From: Nonomuraea jabiensis
Lineage (GTDB): Bacteria > Actinomycetota > Actinomycetes > Streptosporangiales > Streptosporangiaceae
Assembly (NCBI RefSeq): GCF_014204795.1
Contig: NZ_JACHMB010000001.1
Coordinates: 11,110,501-11,174,500 of the forward strand
DNA length: 64,000 nt
Direction of reading: 5' to 3'
The notes under the pieces are model-generated. The model made no database searches, was not told the DNA's origin, and worked only from the letters and a program-made list of their open reading frames with translations. Shown here piece by piece: positions 38,201 to 46,775 of the stretch (the stretch's first letter is position 1; each line of letters begins with the position of its first letter). The position numbers and the translations under genes are program-made.

Positions 38201-39133
38201 ATGGACCTGGTCCTGCTGATTCTCTCGGTGGCCCTGGCGGCGATCGCCGTCACCATCGCCTTCGCGATCAAACGCGAGCACGCCGCCACCCGGGCGGCCG
38301 CGGCCGGATCCCACGCTCGCGAGCTCGACCATTACGAGCTCGCCTATCTGGCGGGCGGATCCGAGAAAGTGGTCGACACGGCCATCACGCTCCTGGCCGA
38401 AAACGGAGAGCTGCGCGTGTCACGGGGGCCGCGCTTCTACACCGTCTCCAAGCAATCCGCCACGAACGATCCTGTCGAGCGGGAGACTCTGACCGCCGTC
38501 GCGGCGAACGACGGCCCGTCAAGGTTCCTGGTGAGCCGGGCCGTGGGCGTCGGCCCGGCCATGAAGGAGCTGGAGCGCCGTGTCGCCGAGCTGGGCCTGA
38601 TCGTGACCGAGGCCCGTCTCACGCGGCTTACGCGGCTGGCCCGCGGGCTGCGGGTGATCGCCGTCCTGGCGGTCGCGGGAGTCGTCGCAGGGGTGGTCGC
38701 ACTCGCCACAACCCCGACGCTGTTCCCGCTGCTCACCCTGCTCGTCCTGGCGGCCACCGGGATCAGCGCGGTGGCCGTGCTCGCCGGCGACAGGAGGTTC
38801 AGGCGGGGCAGGCTCACGGCCGACGGCGCGGCGGAGCTGGACCGGGTACGCAAGGCGCACCCCGCCGGCTCGGGAAACGGGCCGGTTCACATCGCGCTGT
38901 ACGGTCACTGGGCACTGCGCGACACGGACCTGAGCAGGGCGCTGGACACCTACGTCCCGCGGACCGCGCCTCGGCGCAGGCCACGGTCGACGTCCGCCAG
39001 CAGCAGCAGCGGCACCTCTTACAGTGGCTGCGGCGGATCGGCCAGCAGCGGGTCGGGCTGCGGCAGCGGCTCCTCGGGCTGCGGCGGCGGTTCCGGCTGC
39101 GGAGGCGGCGGTTGCGGGGGCGGCGGAAGCTGA
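38201..39133 (+). CDS. TIGR04222-type membrane protein with Cys/Gly-rich tail
   Basis: A 310-residue membrane protein. The first 22 residues form a membrane anchor, a soluble domain with YELAYLAGG follows, and two membrane segments lie near 150-168 and 172-192. The last 50 residues are a low-complexity tail with about nine cysteines set among Gly and Ser (SGCGGGSGCGGGGCGGGGS). This combination defines the actinobacterial TIGR04222 family, whose function is unknown. ATG 38201 has GGGGAGG upstream, and a hairpin follows. Confidence 0.8.
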   Translation: MDLVLLILSVALAAIAVTIAFAIKREHAATRAAAAGSHARELDHYELAYLAGGSEKVVDTAITLLAENGELRVSRGPRFYTVSKQSATNDPVERETLTAVAANDGPSRFLVSRAVGVGPAMKELERRVAELGLIVTEARLTRLTRLARGLRVIAVLAVAGVVAGVVALATTPTLFPLLTLLVLAATGISAVAVLAGDRRFRRGRLTADGAAELDRVRKAHPAGSGNGPVHIALYGHWALRDTDLSRALDTYVPRTAPRRRPRSTSASSSSGTSYSGCGGSASSGSGCGSGSSGCGGGSGCGGGGCGGGGS

Positions 39134-39150
39134 CCCACCCGAGCCGAACG

Positions 39151-39180
39151 GCGGGGCCGGGTCCCGAGACCCGGCCCCGC
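39151..39180 (+). terminator. hairpin terminator after the TIGR04222-type gene
   Basis: GCGGGGCCGGGTC (39151-39163) pairs exactly with GACCCGGCCCCGC (39168-39180) around a CCGA loop. Confidence 0.7.
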
Positions 39181-39457
39181 CACGGAATCGATCTCCGGAG
39201 CCCGGCCCTCGTTGTGGCTACCGGCCGATCGCTCGTCGGCGCACCAGGGCGGCGCGCGGCGAAGGGGTCAGCTCCAGATCGGGAACACGAACCTGCTGAT
39301 CGCCACGCTCACCGCTTTCCACACCGCGGTGAGCATGTGCTCGCCGGTCCTCATCGTCACCTGGCCGTTCCACGCCGAACCGCTACGCCCACCGCCCAGT
39401 TCGATCACGAGGGTGACCTGCGCAAGGGCCGGCCGTACGCAGCGTGACACCGCCACA

Positions 39458-39493
39458 TTGACAGGCAAGTGACGACTTGCCTATCATCGCCGC
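39458..39493 (+). promoter_or_regulatory. leaderless promoter with embedded ArsR-type operator
   Basis: TTGACA at 39458-39463 and TATCAT at 39482-39487 are separated by 18 bases, close to consensus. The ATG of the ArsR gene begins seven bases after the -10, exactly where transcription should start, so the mRNA should be leaderless. Between the hexamers lies the inverted repeat AGGCAAGT (39463-39470) / ACTTGCCT (39475-39482), an ideal repressor site. Confidence 0.75.
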
Positions 39494-39781
39494 ATGGGCG
39501 ACATCTTCAAGGCCCTGGCCGACCCCACCCGGCGCACCATCCTCGACGAGTTAACCGAACACGACGGCCAGACCCTGTTCGAGATCTGTGTCCGCCTGAC
39601 GGGCCGGCATCAGCTCAGCCTGACCCGGCAGGCCGTGTCCCAGCATCTGGCCGTGCTGGAGGAGGCCGGGTTGATCACCACCCGCAAGCAGGGGCGGTAC
39701 AAGTTCCACCACCTCGACACCACTCCCCTGGCCGCCATCTTCGAGCGGTGGCCGATCACCAGAAAAGGACAGACCCCGTGA
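39494..39781 (+). CDS. ArsR family transcriptional regulator
   Basis: A 95-residue winged-helix repressor: FKALADPTRRTILDEL at the N terminus, the recognition helix in LTRQAVSQHLAVLEEAGLI near 48-66, and the wing TTRKQGRYKFHHLD. No metal-binding cysteine motif is present, so it is one of the non-metal ArsR regulators common beside VOC or START-domain genes. It is probably autoregulated through the inverted repeat in its own promoter. Its stop overlaps the start of the VOC gene (GTGA). Confidence 0.9.
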   Translation: MGDIFKALADPTRRTILDELTEHDGQTLFEICVRLTGRHQLSLTRQAVSQHLAVLEEAGLITTRKQGRYKFHHLDTTPLAAIFERWPITRKGQTP

Positions 39782-40164
39782 AGATCTACATCACCAGCGT
39801 GTTCGTGGACGACCAGGACAAGGCCCTCGCCTTCTACACCGACGTGCTCGGCTTCACCAAGAAGCACGCCATCCCGCTGGGCGAAGCCCAGTGGCTGACG
39901 GTCGTCTCGCCGGAGGACCCCGAGGGCACGGAGCTGCTGCTGGAGCCGGACGGGCACCCCGCAGTCGGGCCCTACAAGAAGGCGCTGGTCGCCGATGGCA
40001 TTCCGGCCGCCTCGTTCCAGGTCCCGGACGTCCAGGCCGAGTACGAGCGGCTGCGCGGGCTGGGAGTGACGTTCACGCAGGAGCCGCTGGCGGCAGGGCC
40101 GGTGACCACGGCGGTCTTCGACGACACCTGCGGGAACCTGATCCAGATCGTGACCCCGGCCTAG
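39778..40164 (+). CDS. VOC (glyoxalase/dioxygenase-like) family protein
   Basis: A 128-residue protein with the two beta-alpha-beta-beta-beta units of the vicinal oxygen chelate fold: VDDQDKALAFYTDVLGF near 10-26 and FQVPDVQAEYERLRGLGV, then VFDDTCGNLIQIV at the end. Such proteins act as lyases, dioxygenases or resistance proteins; the metal-ligand pattern is incomplete to the eye. GTG 39778 overlaps the ArsR stop, so the pair is one operon. Confidence 0.87.
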   Translation: MKIYITSVFVDDQDKALAFYTDVLGFTKKHAIPLGEAQWLTVVSPEDPEGTELLLEPDGHPAVGPYKKALVADGIPAASFQVPDVQAEYERLRGLGVTFTQEPLAAGPVTTAVFDDTCGNLIQIVTPA

Positions 40165-40346
40165 AGGTGCTCAGTCAGGATCGGGCGAGGTGACAGGCTG
40201 CCGGCACGACGGGCAGCGGCCGAGAATGAACGCGGGCAGGGGGCGGGCGCACGAGTGTCGCCGCCGTCCGTATGGCAGCGCTCCAGCCGCGTCGGACATC
40301 GATGCCACCTCCGACCTCCGCGAGCGGTGACGGAGGCAGACGCGGA

Positions 40347-41201
40347 TCAGGCGGCCAGGAAGGCGCCGGCGTTACGTGCGCACCAGGCGGCGAAGGTGCG
40401 GGGCTTGCGCTGGAGCAGGCGCTCCACGGTGTCGGTACGGAAGCCGGCGGTGTCGGCGCGCATGAGATGGAATCCCTCGATCACAGCCTCGGCCAGCGCC
40501 GGCGGTGCCCCGTTCGGGAATCGGAAGGCGACGGCCTCCTCCGCCGTGGTCACCTCGCGGACCGCGATCTCCCGGCCGGCCGCAGCGGCGAGGATCTTGA
40601 CCTGCTCGCTGACGGTGAACAGCTCCTCGCCGGTGAGGACGTACTCCTGACCTTGGTGGCCGTCACCGGTGAGGGCCAGGGCCGCGACGGCGGCGATGTC
40701 GGCGGGGTCGATCGGGGCATATCGTCCGGGACCGGCCGGATCGAGGACGTAGCCCGCCTCGCGGATGGTGGGCAGCCAGTCGAAGGCGTTCGTCATGAAG
40801 CCGCCGGGCCGCAGGAAGGTGGCCGGGATGCCGGAGGCGCGGATGGTCTGCTCGCGTTCGTGGTGCCAGCGGCCCATGGCGGGCATGGGGTCGCCGAGCA
40901 CGTTGAACGAGGACAGGTGCACGATGTGGCGCATCCCGGCGGACCGGGCGGCGGCGACGGCGTGCCGGGTGTGGTCGAGGCCGATGCCGGGGGTGAGCAG
41001 GAACAGCCGGTCGGCTCCGGCGAAGGCGGGCGTCAGCGTCGCCGGGTCGTTCAGGTCCCCTACGACCCGTTCGGCGCTCTCGGGCAATGCGGCGGCGCGG
41101 GCCGGGTCGCGGACCAGGACGCGGAACGGCACGCCGGCCTCGTCCAGCTCGCGGACGAGCTCGCGGCCGACGTTTCCGGTGGCGCCGGTGACCAGTATCA
41201 T
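40347..41201 (-). CDS. NmrA-like NAD(P)-dependent oxidoreductase
   Basis: A 284-residue NmrA/SDR a5 protein with GATGNVGRELV at residues 6-16 and an NADP-selecting VRDPAR patch. It closely resembles the gene at 10658-11494. It is divergent from a MarR gene, and the intergenic DNA carries a 16-bp perfect inverted repeat, so it is very probably the MarR target. The product is likely a quinone reductase or redox-responsive protein. Confidence 0.85.
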   Translation of the reverse strand: MILVTGATGNVGRELVRELDEAGVPFRVLVRDPARAAALPESAERVVGDLNDPATLTPAFAGADRLFLLTPGIGLDHTRHAVAAARSAGMRHIVHLSSFNVLGDPMPAMGRWHHEREQTIRASGIPATFLRPGGFMTNAFDWLPTIREAGYVLDPAGPGRYAPIDPADIAAVAALALTGDGHQGQEYVLTGEELFTVSEQVKILAAAAGREIAVREVTTAEEAVAFRFPNGAPPALAEAVIEGFHLMRADTAGFRTDTVERLLQRKPRTFAAWCARNAGAFLAA

Positions 41202-41213
41202 GAGAACCCCTAA

Positions 41214-41260
41214 ATCGTGTACCGGTTAATGATCGAGGGGAACGTTAACCGGTACACGAT
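41214..41260. promoter_or_regulatory. paired MarR operators between divergent nmrA-like and marR-like genes
   Basis: ATCGTGTACCGGTTAA (41214-41229) and TTAACCGGTACACGAT (41245-41260) are perfect 16-bp reverse complements, 15 bases apart. Each arm is itself nearly palindromic around ACCGGT, so the region looks like two MarR dimer sites on opposite faces of the intergenic DNA. Confidence 0.75.
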
Positions 41261-41288
41261 CTGCTGTCAATCACCGGAGGTCCTCGAG

Positions 41289-41744
41289 GTGCCCGAATTC
41301 CTGGACGTGCACAGCAAGACGTCGAAGGCGCTGCGGGCGGCGGCAGAGGCGGCCGTGCGGCGCCACGGGCTGCACCTGGGGCAAGATCACCTTCTCGCGG
41401 TGCTGTGGCAACAGGACGGCCGCACCCCGGGCGAGGTCGCCGCCGCGCTGAACGTCACCACCCCCAACGTGGTCAAGGCGGCCACCCGGATGGCGGCGGC
41501 GGGCCTGCTCACCCGGCGTCGCGACGACCGGGACAACCGTCTGGTCCGGCTGTGGCTCACCGACGCCGGACGCGCCCTGCAGGCGCCCATCGAGAAGGAA
41601 CGGCGTCTGCTCGAAGAGCAGATCACCGCCGACCTCACCGAGGCGGAACGCGTACATCTCCTCAGCGCGCTCAGGAAGATCCACCGATCGGCGAACGCCC
41701 TGCTGCAGGCTCCCGCCGACCACCGCGGCCCGGACACCACCTGA
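41289..41744 (+). CDS. MarR family transcriptional regulator
   Basis: A 151-residue winged-helix regulator. The recognition helix is in TPGEVAAALNVTTPNVVKAATRM near 46-68 and the wing in LTRRRDDRDNRLVRLWLT near 72-89. GTG 41289 has GGAGG eight bases upstream; the frame is open further left but runs through the operator. It probably represses itself and the divergent NmrA-like gene, being released by an oxidant or phenolic ligand. Confidence 0.88.
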   Translation: MPEFLDVHSKTSKALRAAAEAAVRRHGLHLGQDHLLAVLWQQDGRTPGEVAAALNVTTPNVVKAATRMAAAGLLTRRRDDRDNRLVRLWLTDAGRALQAPIEKERRLLEEQITADLTEAERVHLLSALRKIHRSANALLQAPADHRGPDTT

Positions 41745-42022
41745 CGCCCGGCGCGGTGTGACCGGAGCGGACGGCCAGTGGGCGGCCGCGAGCGTCAACG
41801 CGGCGGCGGCGATCCCACCACCAGATCATGGGCCGCCCGGATGCTTCGCCTGGCCGGCGCCGAGCGGCGGCAGCCCGTCCATCGCACCCGCGCCGAAGAC
41901 GCTCACCGCAGCTCCGCGCCGGCTTCGTCGACGGCCCCGGCGGGCATGCTGGACTTCCCCTGGGGAGCCCTTGCCAACCTCCGTTCAGCCCAGGAGCAGC
42001 GGGGCTGAGTTACTTTCGCGAT

Positions 42023-42868
42023 ATGCGCTTCGCGATCAAGACTTCGCCACAGAACACCACGTGGCCGGCCATGCTCGCCATGTGGCAGGCCGTCGACGAG
42101 ATGGACGTCTTCGAGTCGGCCTGGACCTCAGACCACTTCTACCCCGTCCACGGCGCCGGGCCCGCCACGCCCCGCCTCGAAGGCTGGATCACTCTGGCCG
42201 CCCTGGCCCAGGCGACGCGGCGCATCCGCCTGGGCACCCTGGTCACCAGCGTCCACTACCGGCATCCGGCCGTGCTGGCCAACATGGCCGCCACCCTCGA
42301 CATCGTCTCCGGTGGCCGGCTGGAGCTGGCCGTCGGCGCAGGCTGGAGCGAGGAGGAGTCCGCCGCCTACGGCATCGAGCTCGGCACACCCCGGCAGCGC
42401 AGCGATCGCCTGGAGGAGGCCTGCCAGGTGCTGATCGGACTGCTGTCGCAGGAGACCACCACACTTCACGGCGAACATTTCCAGCTCACCGCCGCCCGCA
42501 CCGGAAGCATGCCGGTCCAGCGGCCCCATCCGCCGCTCGGCATCGGCGGCAGCGGCGAAAAGCGGACGCTTCGTACCGCAGCACGCTATGCCCAGCACTG
42601 GAACTTCGACATCGGCCCGATCGAGCAGTTCCGCCGCGCACGCGAGGTGCTTCACTCACACTGCGCCGACGTGGGCCGGGACCCGTCCGGCATTCGGATT
42701 TCCTGCCAGGTGCGCCATGACGGCGACCCGGCCGCGACGGCCGCTGCCGCGCACGCGTTCGCCGAGGCCGGAGCAGACCTCGCGATCGTCTACCTACGAC
42801 CGCCCTACCACCCATCAGTGCTGGAACCGCTGGCGGCAGCCCTGCAAACGAGCTGGCCGACGGTCTGA
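42023..42868 (+). CDS. LLM class flavin-dependent oxidoreductase
   Basis: A 281-residue luciferase-like monooxygenase of the F420/FMN TIM-barrel group. Family marks are the start MRFAIKT, ESAWTSDHFYP near 33-43, RIRLGTLVTSVHYRHPAVLAN near 68-88 and SGGRLELAVGAGW near 96-108. The substrate is unknown. ATG 42023 lacks a clear ribosome-binding site. The 278-base gap to the MarR gene contains nothing I can identify. Confidence 0.87.
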   Translation: MRFAIKTSPQNTTWPAMLAMWQAVDEMDVFESAWTSDHFYPVHGAGPATPRLEGWITLAALAQATRRIRLGTLVTSVHYRHPAVLANMAATLDIVSGGRLELAVGAGWSEEESAAYGIELGTPRQRSDRLEEACQVLIGLLSQETTTLHGEHFQLTAARTGSMPVQRPHPPLGIGGSGEKRTLRTAARYAQHWNFDIGPIEQFRRAREVLHSHCADVGRDPSGIRISCQVRHDGDPAATAAAAHAFAEAGADLAIVYLRPPYHPSVLEPLAAALQTSWPTV

Positions 42869-43027
42869 AAGGACGGCGCCGCTCGGCCCGCCCGCTGCTG
42901 GAAAGAACGACGACAGAACCGCGACAGGGGCACTGCGACGCGCCACCGCGGACCGGCAACCTGTGCGATGCCGGGTGAACGGATGAGGCGGGCGACTCCC
43001 CGCCGCCCGCAGGTCACGGCGGCGTCC

Positions 43028-43654
43028 TCAGGACGGGTGAGGAGACGTTCCCGACGTCGGACCGCCCCACGAGCCGCGGTGCACGACCTCCTCCAGCGGC
43101 CTCCTGCCGCGCTTCAGCGAGGGCGAGCGCTTGTCCTGCGCCCGGTATCCCATGCTGATCACCCCGATCGGCGTGTACGCCTCCGGCACCCCGAACGCCT
43201 CCTTGAACGCCTTCGTCCGCTCCCCCGGCGGGATCCCGAAGAAGCAGGCGCCCAGCCCCTCGTCGACGGCGGTCAGCAGCATCAGCAGCGAGGCGAACCC
43301 GGTGTCGATGTCCCAGTACGGCACCGGCCAGCGGGCCTCGTCCCTGTCCTCCCAGCCCTTGTCGCGCTCGGCGTACCGGTCGAGGTAGGCCTGCTTGTGC
43401 GACAGGGCGACGATCAGCAGCGGCGCCCGCCGCAGCCCCACTCCCCACTCGGAGTCGTCGGTGGACGCCTCCCAGAACCGCTCCCGGTCGGCCGGATCCT
43501 CCAGCACCAGGAACGCCCAGCCCTGGCTGAACCCGGCGGAGGGCGCGTGCAGCGCGTTGCCGAGGATCCGGTCGACCACGGCGGCGGGCACCGCACGGTC
43601 CGGGTCGTAGTTCCGGACCATGCGGCGCCGCCGTACCACCTCTTGAAACTCCAT
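43028..43654 (-). CDS. nitroreductase family protein
   Basis: A 208-residue FMN-dependent nitroreductase. The typical N terminus FQEVVRRRRMVRNYDPD, then APSAGFSQGWAFLVLED near 37-53, and the C-terminal GYRAQDKRSPSLKRGRRPLEEVVH are seen. Likely roles are quinone, nitro or deazaflavin-linked reduction. ATG 43654 is chosen; a much longer open frame upstream is an antisense shadow of the secreted protease gene. Confidence 0.88.
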   Translation of the reverse strand: MEFQEVVRRRRMVRNYDPDRAVPAAVVDRILGNALHAPSAGFSQGWAFLVLEDPADRERFWEASTDDSEWGVGLRRAPLLIVALSHKQAYLDRYAERDKGWEDRDEARWPVPYWDIDTGFASLLMLLTAVDEGLGACFFGIPPGERTKAFKEAFGVPEAYTPIGVISMGYRAQDKRSPSLKRGRRPLEEVVHRGSWGGPTSGTSPHPS

Positions 43655-43659
43655 AAGGG

Positions 43660-46600
43660 TCAGTATCGCTCGGCGACCCCCGTGTTGATCTCGACGAGGG
43701 CCACCATCGCGTCCGTGACGCCGATGAGGTTCGGGTCGGCGAGGGTCCGCTGCGCGTGCTTGGCGGCCTCGCCGACCGTGTGCAGGTGCAGCCGCTCGAT
43801 CGTGATCGTGCGGACGGCCGTCGCCGCGTTGATCCGCCTGCTGCCCAGGTTGAAGTACGTGGTCAGCAGCTCGGCGCGGAGGTTGCGCGGCGGCAGCAGC
43901 GGCAGCGTGAACGCGGCCGCCACCTCGTGCTGGGACAGCTGGCCGTCGGGCGCCGAGCCGTCGATCCCGTCGAAGCGGGTGTCGGTGGCCTGGACCCTGG
44001 CCAGCAGTTCCGAGGTCCGCATCGAGGGGAAGGCCAGCCAGATGCCCTGCGGGCGCGGGTCCCGGCTCGGCGCGGTCTCGGTCACGGTGCTGGTGGAGGT
44101 CGCCGTGGCCGGGGTGTAGGAGCAGCCCTTGGCGTTGCCGTAGGAGACCTGGGACTGCCCCGTCAGCACGGTCCCGCCCACCACGAGCAGGCTCGAACGG
44201 CTGCTGAAGGCCACGGTCGTGGTCGAACCGGCCGCCAGCGTGCCCAGGCTCCAGGTCAGCGTGCCACCGTTGACCGCGCCCGGCTTGGGGCCCGCGCCCT
44301 TGTCGAGGGCCGTGCTGTAGTACACCTCGGGCGGCAGCTTGTAGGTGAGTTCGGCTCCGGTGGCGCTCGCGCCTCCGGTGTTCTTCACCGTCAGCGTGGT
44401 CGTCACCGCCTCGGCCGCGCCGGCGGTGGGCGTCGCGCTCGCCGCCAGGGTGAGCTTGGGCGCCTTGACCGCGGTCGAGGCCTTGCCGGTGTTGTCGGAA
44501 GTGTCGTCCTCCGCGCCGCCTGCCACGTTCTTGCCCTCGACGGTGGCGGAGTTGGTGACCGTGGCGGCGTCGTCGGTCGCGCACGGGATCGCGTAGGTGA
44601 AGGTCTCGCTGCGGCTCGCCCCGGCGGCCAGGTCGGGCAGGTCGCGGGTGACGGCGGTGCCGTCGGGCAGCGTGTCGGTGAGCTTGACGGACTTCGCCCC
44701 GCCCTTGCCGACGTTGTCCACCTTGACCGTGTAGGTGAGGGTGTCGCCGGGCTCGGCCGACTCCTTGTCGACGGTCTTGGTGGTGGCCAGGTCCGGCGTG
44801 TAGAAGTCCTGGAAGCCGGCCTCGATCTTGGCCGCGGTCACGAAGTCGATCTCACGGCCGGACTCCGCGCCCGCGCCGGGCTTGGAGATGTCGAGCTTCA
44901 GGTGTCCCCAGTCGTCGTAGTCGGTGAGGATCGGGTCGCGGCCCGTGTCGTCGCTGCCCGCCAGCGGCGTCGACTGGCAGGTGTTGTCGGGCCCCTGGAT
45001 GATCGCGTCGTTGAACCGGAGGTCGTCGCCCATCCTGGCGGAGTCGACCGTCTTGTTGGCGCCCGCCAGGACGCACACGTCGTCCTCGGAGTTGATGTCG
45101 GCCGCGATCGTGGGCGGGTCCTCCGTCCCGTTCACGTTCCAGTCCAGCCAGTCGACGGCCGGGTCGACCGGGCCGTACTGCTCCGGCCGGCTGGGGATCT
45201 TCCAGCGGGCGTAGTCGTCGCCGGGGCCGATGGCCTTGCTCTCGTCGAGGTGGTCGCGGTCGAGCCGGGGCATGCCGCCCCGGCTGTAGTCCAGGCGGCG
45301 GGGCGCCGGGTCCAGGCCCGTCGGGATGCCGGCCGGCTCGTAGGCGTAGTTCATGATGCTGAGGTAGTTGGGCTTGTAGTTGGTCCGGGTGTCGCCGCCG
45401 TGGGCGAGCCCGAGCGCGTGTCCCAGCTCGTGCATCAGCGTGCCGGCCTGGTCGCGGGCCGTACCGGAGAGGACGACGTCCGGACCGCTGCCCACCTTCA
45501 TCAGCTGGATGTCGTCGGAACCCTTCTTGACCTTGCTGTTGCAGACGTGGTCGGCGCCGACGCCGATCCGGCTGTCCTTGCGGAAGTCGTCTCCCACCAC
45601 GGCGGAGTCCAGCTTGCCGTCCGGGCCCCCGTCGACGCACCACGTGCGCCACTCGCCGAGCGTGACGATGAAGTCGCGGTTGCCGCGGCTGGGGTCGCAG
45701 CACTGGCCGGAGGTCGCGCTGCCGGCGGTGAGGTCGTGGGCGAAGATCGTGTAGTGCGCGTACGGCGCCAGCTCCCTGGGCAGGTCGGCCGCCCTGGCGT
45801 TGGCGAAGGCGGTGTCCTTCTCGGTCATCACGGCCTGTTCCGGAATGCCCGTGCCGACGATCGGGATGAAGTCCACCCCGTCGTCCAGCGGGACGCCGTA
45901 GGGGCAGGGCTGGGTGGCCCTGACCGGGCCGTCCTCGAAGGCGCGCCTGAGCTCCTGGAGCGCGGCGTCCTTGGGCCGGTGGGTGTGCTGGGCGTCGCCG
46001 GTCATCCAGTCGATCCACACGATGACCGTCTTGCGGCAGGGGTTGGCGCCCAGCTGCTTCAGGTCGAATCTCATCGAGTCGTCGGGGTTGCGGATGCCGA
46101 AGCGCTCGATGACGTCGGGGATGCCGTCGCCGTCGATGTCGGGCAGCGGGCCGCTGGTCCGCTCGATCTTGAAGCCGATCCCCGCCCGCTTGCCGTCGTG
46201 CGCGTTGGGGAAGTTGGGGTCGCCGTCGCCCTCCACGTAGGTCTGGCCCGGCGTGAGCAAGTCGCCGGGGTCGGTCCAGGTGCCGGTGCCGATGTCGTAC
46301 TGGAGCTCGAGGTCGTCGTCCTGGTTCTGCGGGCTGATGTCCAGCTTGTCGTCGCCGCCGTTGAGGCCGCCGTCCTCGTCCCAGAGGCGGATGAGGATCG
46401 GCACCTTGGTGGTGTCGTCCGGGACCTGCACGTCCTGGGTGAAGATCCACGGAGGGTCGAACACGCTGGGATCGAAGTCGTCGTCCTCCACCGCGTCCCT
46501 GCGCTGCAGGTCGCCGTTGCCGATGCGGATCTCGGGGAAGTAGTTGCCCGTGCCGTTGTCGGGGCTCTCGATCTGGTGGATCTTGTTGATCGTGAGCCGG

Positions 46601-46689
46601 AGCGTGACGCCCGTACTGGCCTGGGCGGCGGGCGCGCCGACCACCACCAGGCTGAGCGCGATCAGGGATAACACTGTGAGTAAGCGCAT
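43660..46689 (-). CDS. large secreted metzincin-like metalloprotease with DUF11-type domains
   Basis: About 1009 residues. Residues 1-25 form a Sec signal peptide. The catalytic zinc motif HELGHALGLAH occupies 420-430 (His420, Glu421, His424, His430), and SIMNYAY near 450 is the Met-turn. A calcium-type DIDGDGIPDVIE loop lies near 184-195. From about 640 to 860 there are two cell-surface repeat domains of the DUF11/CARDB kind (TKTVDKESAEPGDTLTYTV). The last 120 residues include an EF-hand-like DGIDGSAPDGQLSQ. An upstream in-frame ATG at 46725 would add 12 residues. It acts outside the cell; the substrate is unknown. Confidence 0.82.
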   Translation of the reverse strand: MRLLTVLSLIALSLVVVGAPAAQASTGVTLRLTINKIHQIESPDNGTGNYFPEIRIGNGDLQRRDAVEDDDFDPSVFDPPWIFTQDVQVPDDTTKVPILIRLWDEDGGLNGGDDKLDISPQNQDDDLELQYDIGTGTWTDPGDLLTPGQTYVEGDGDPNFPNAHDGKRAGIGFKIERTSGPLPDIDGDGIPDVIERFGIRNPDDSMRFDLKQLGANPCRKTVIVWIDWMTGDAQHTHRPKDAALQELRRAFEDGPVRATQPCPYGVPLDDGVDFIPIVGTGIPEQAVMTEKDTAFANARAADLPRELAPYAHYTIFAHDLTAGSATSGQCCDPSRGNRDFIVTLGEWRTWCVDGGPDGKLDSAVVGDDFRKDSRIGVGADHVCNSKVKKGSDDIQLMKVGSGPDVVLSGTARDQAGTLMHELGHALGLAHGGDTRTNYKPNYLSIMNYAYEPAGIPTGLDPAPRRLDYSRGGMPRLDRDHLDESKAIGPGDDYARWKIPSRPEQYGPVDPAVDWLDWNVNGTEDPPTIAADINSEDDVCVLAGANKTVDSARMGDDLRFNDAIIQGPDNTCQSTPLAGSDDTGRDPILTDYDDWGHLKLDISKPGAGAESGREIDFVTAAKIEAGFQDFYTPDLATTKTVDKESAEPGDTLTYTVKVDNVGKGGAKSVKLTDTLPDGTAVTRDLPDLAAGASRSETFTYAIPCATDDAATVTNSATVEGKNVAGGAEDDTSDNTGKASTAVKAPKLTLAASATPTAGAAEAVTTTLTVKNTGGASATGAELTYKLPPEVYYSTALDKGAGPKPGAVNGGTLTWSLGTLAAGSTTTVAFSSRSSLLVVGGTVLTGQSQVSYGNAKGCSYTPATATSTSTVTETAPSRDPRPQGIWLAFPSMRTSELLARVQATDTRFDGIDGSAPDGQLSQHEVAAAFTLPLLPPRNLRAELLTTYFNLGSRRINAATAVRTITIERLHLHTVGEAAKHAQRTLADPNLIGVTDAMVALVEINTGVAERY

Positions 46690-46775
46690 GCTGCCACGAT
46701 GAAGCGACCTCGCGTGGGCGCACATGAGTAAGGTCTACTCAGAACCAGGAGCGCCTCACGCTCGTCATACCCATC

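Larger units (their letters stand above)
39134..39493. other. 360-base intergenic region
   Basis: No gene is supported. It contains the terminator of the TIGR04222-type gene at its left end and the leaderless ArsR promoter at its right end. I see nothing else in the middle; short open frames there have no ribosome-binding site. Confidence 0.6.

Noticed and set aside
46723..46725. ATG 46725 as the firm start of the secreted metalloprotease
   Set aside because: It lacks a ribosome-binding site and gives a longer n-region; ATG 46689 starts a standard signal peptide. Neither start has a good ribosome-binding site, so the choice stays open.
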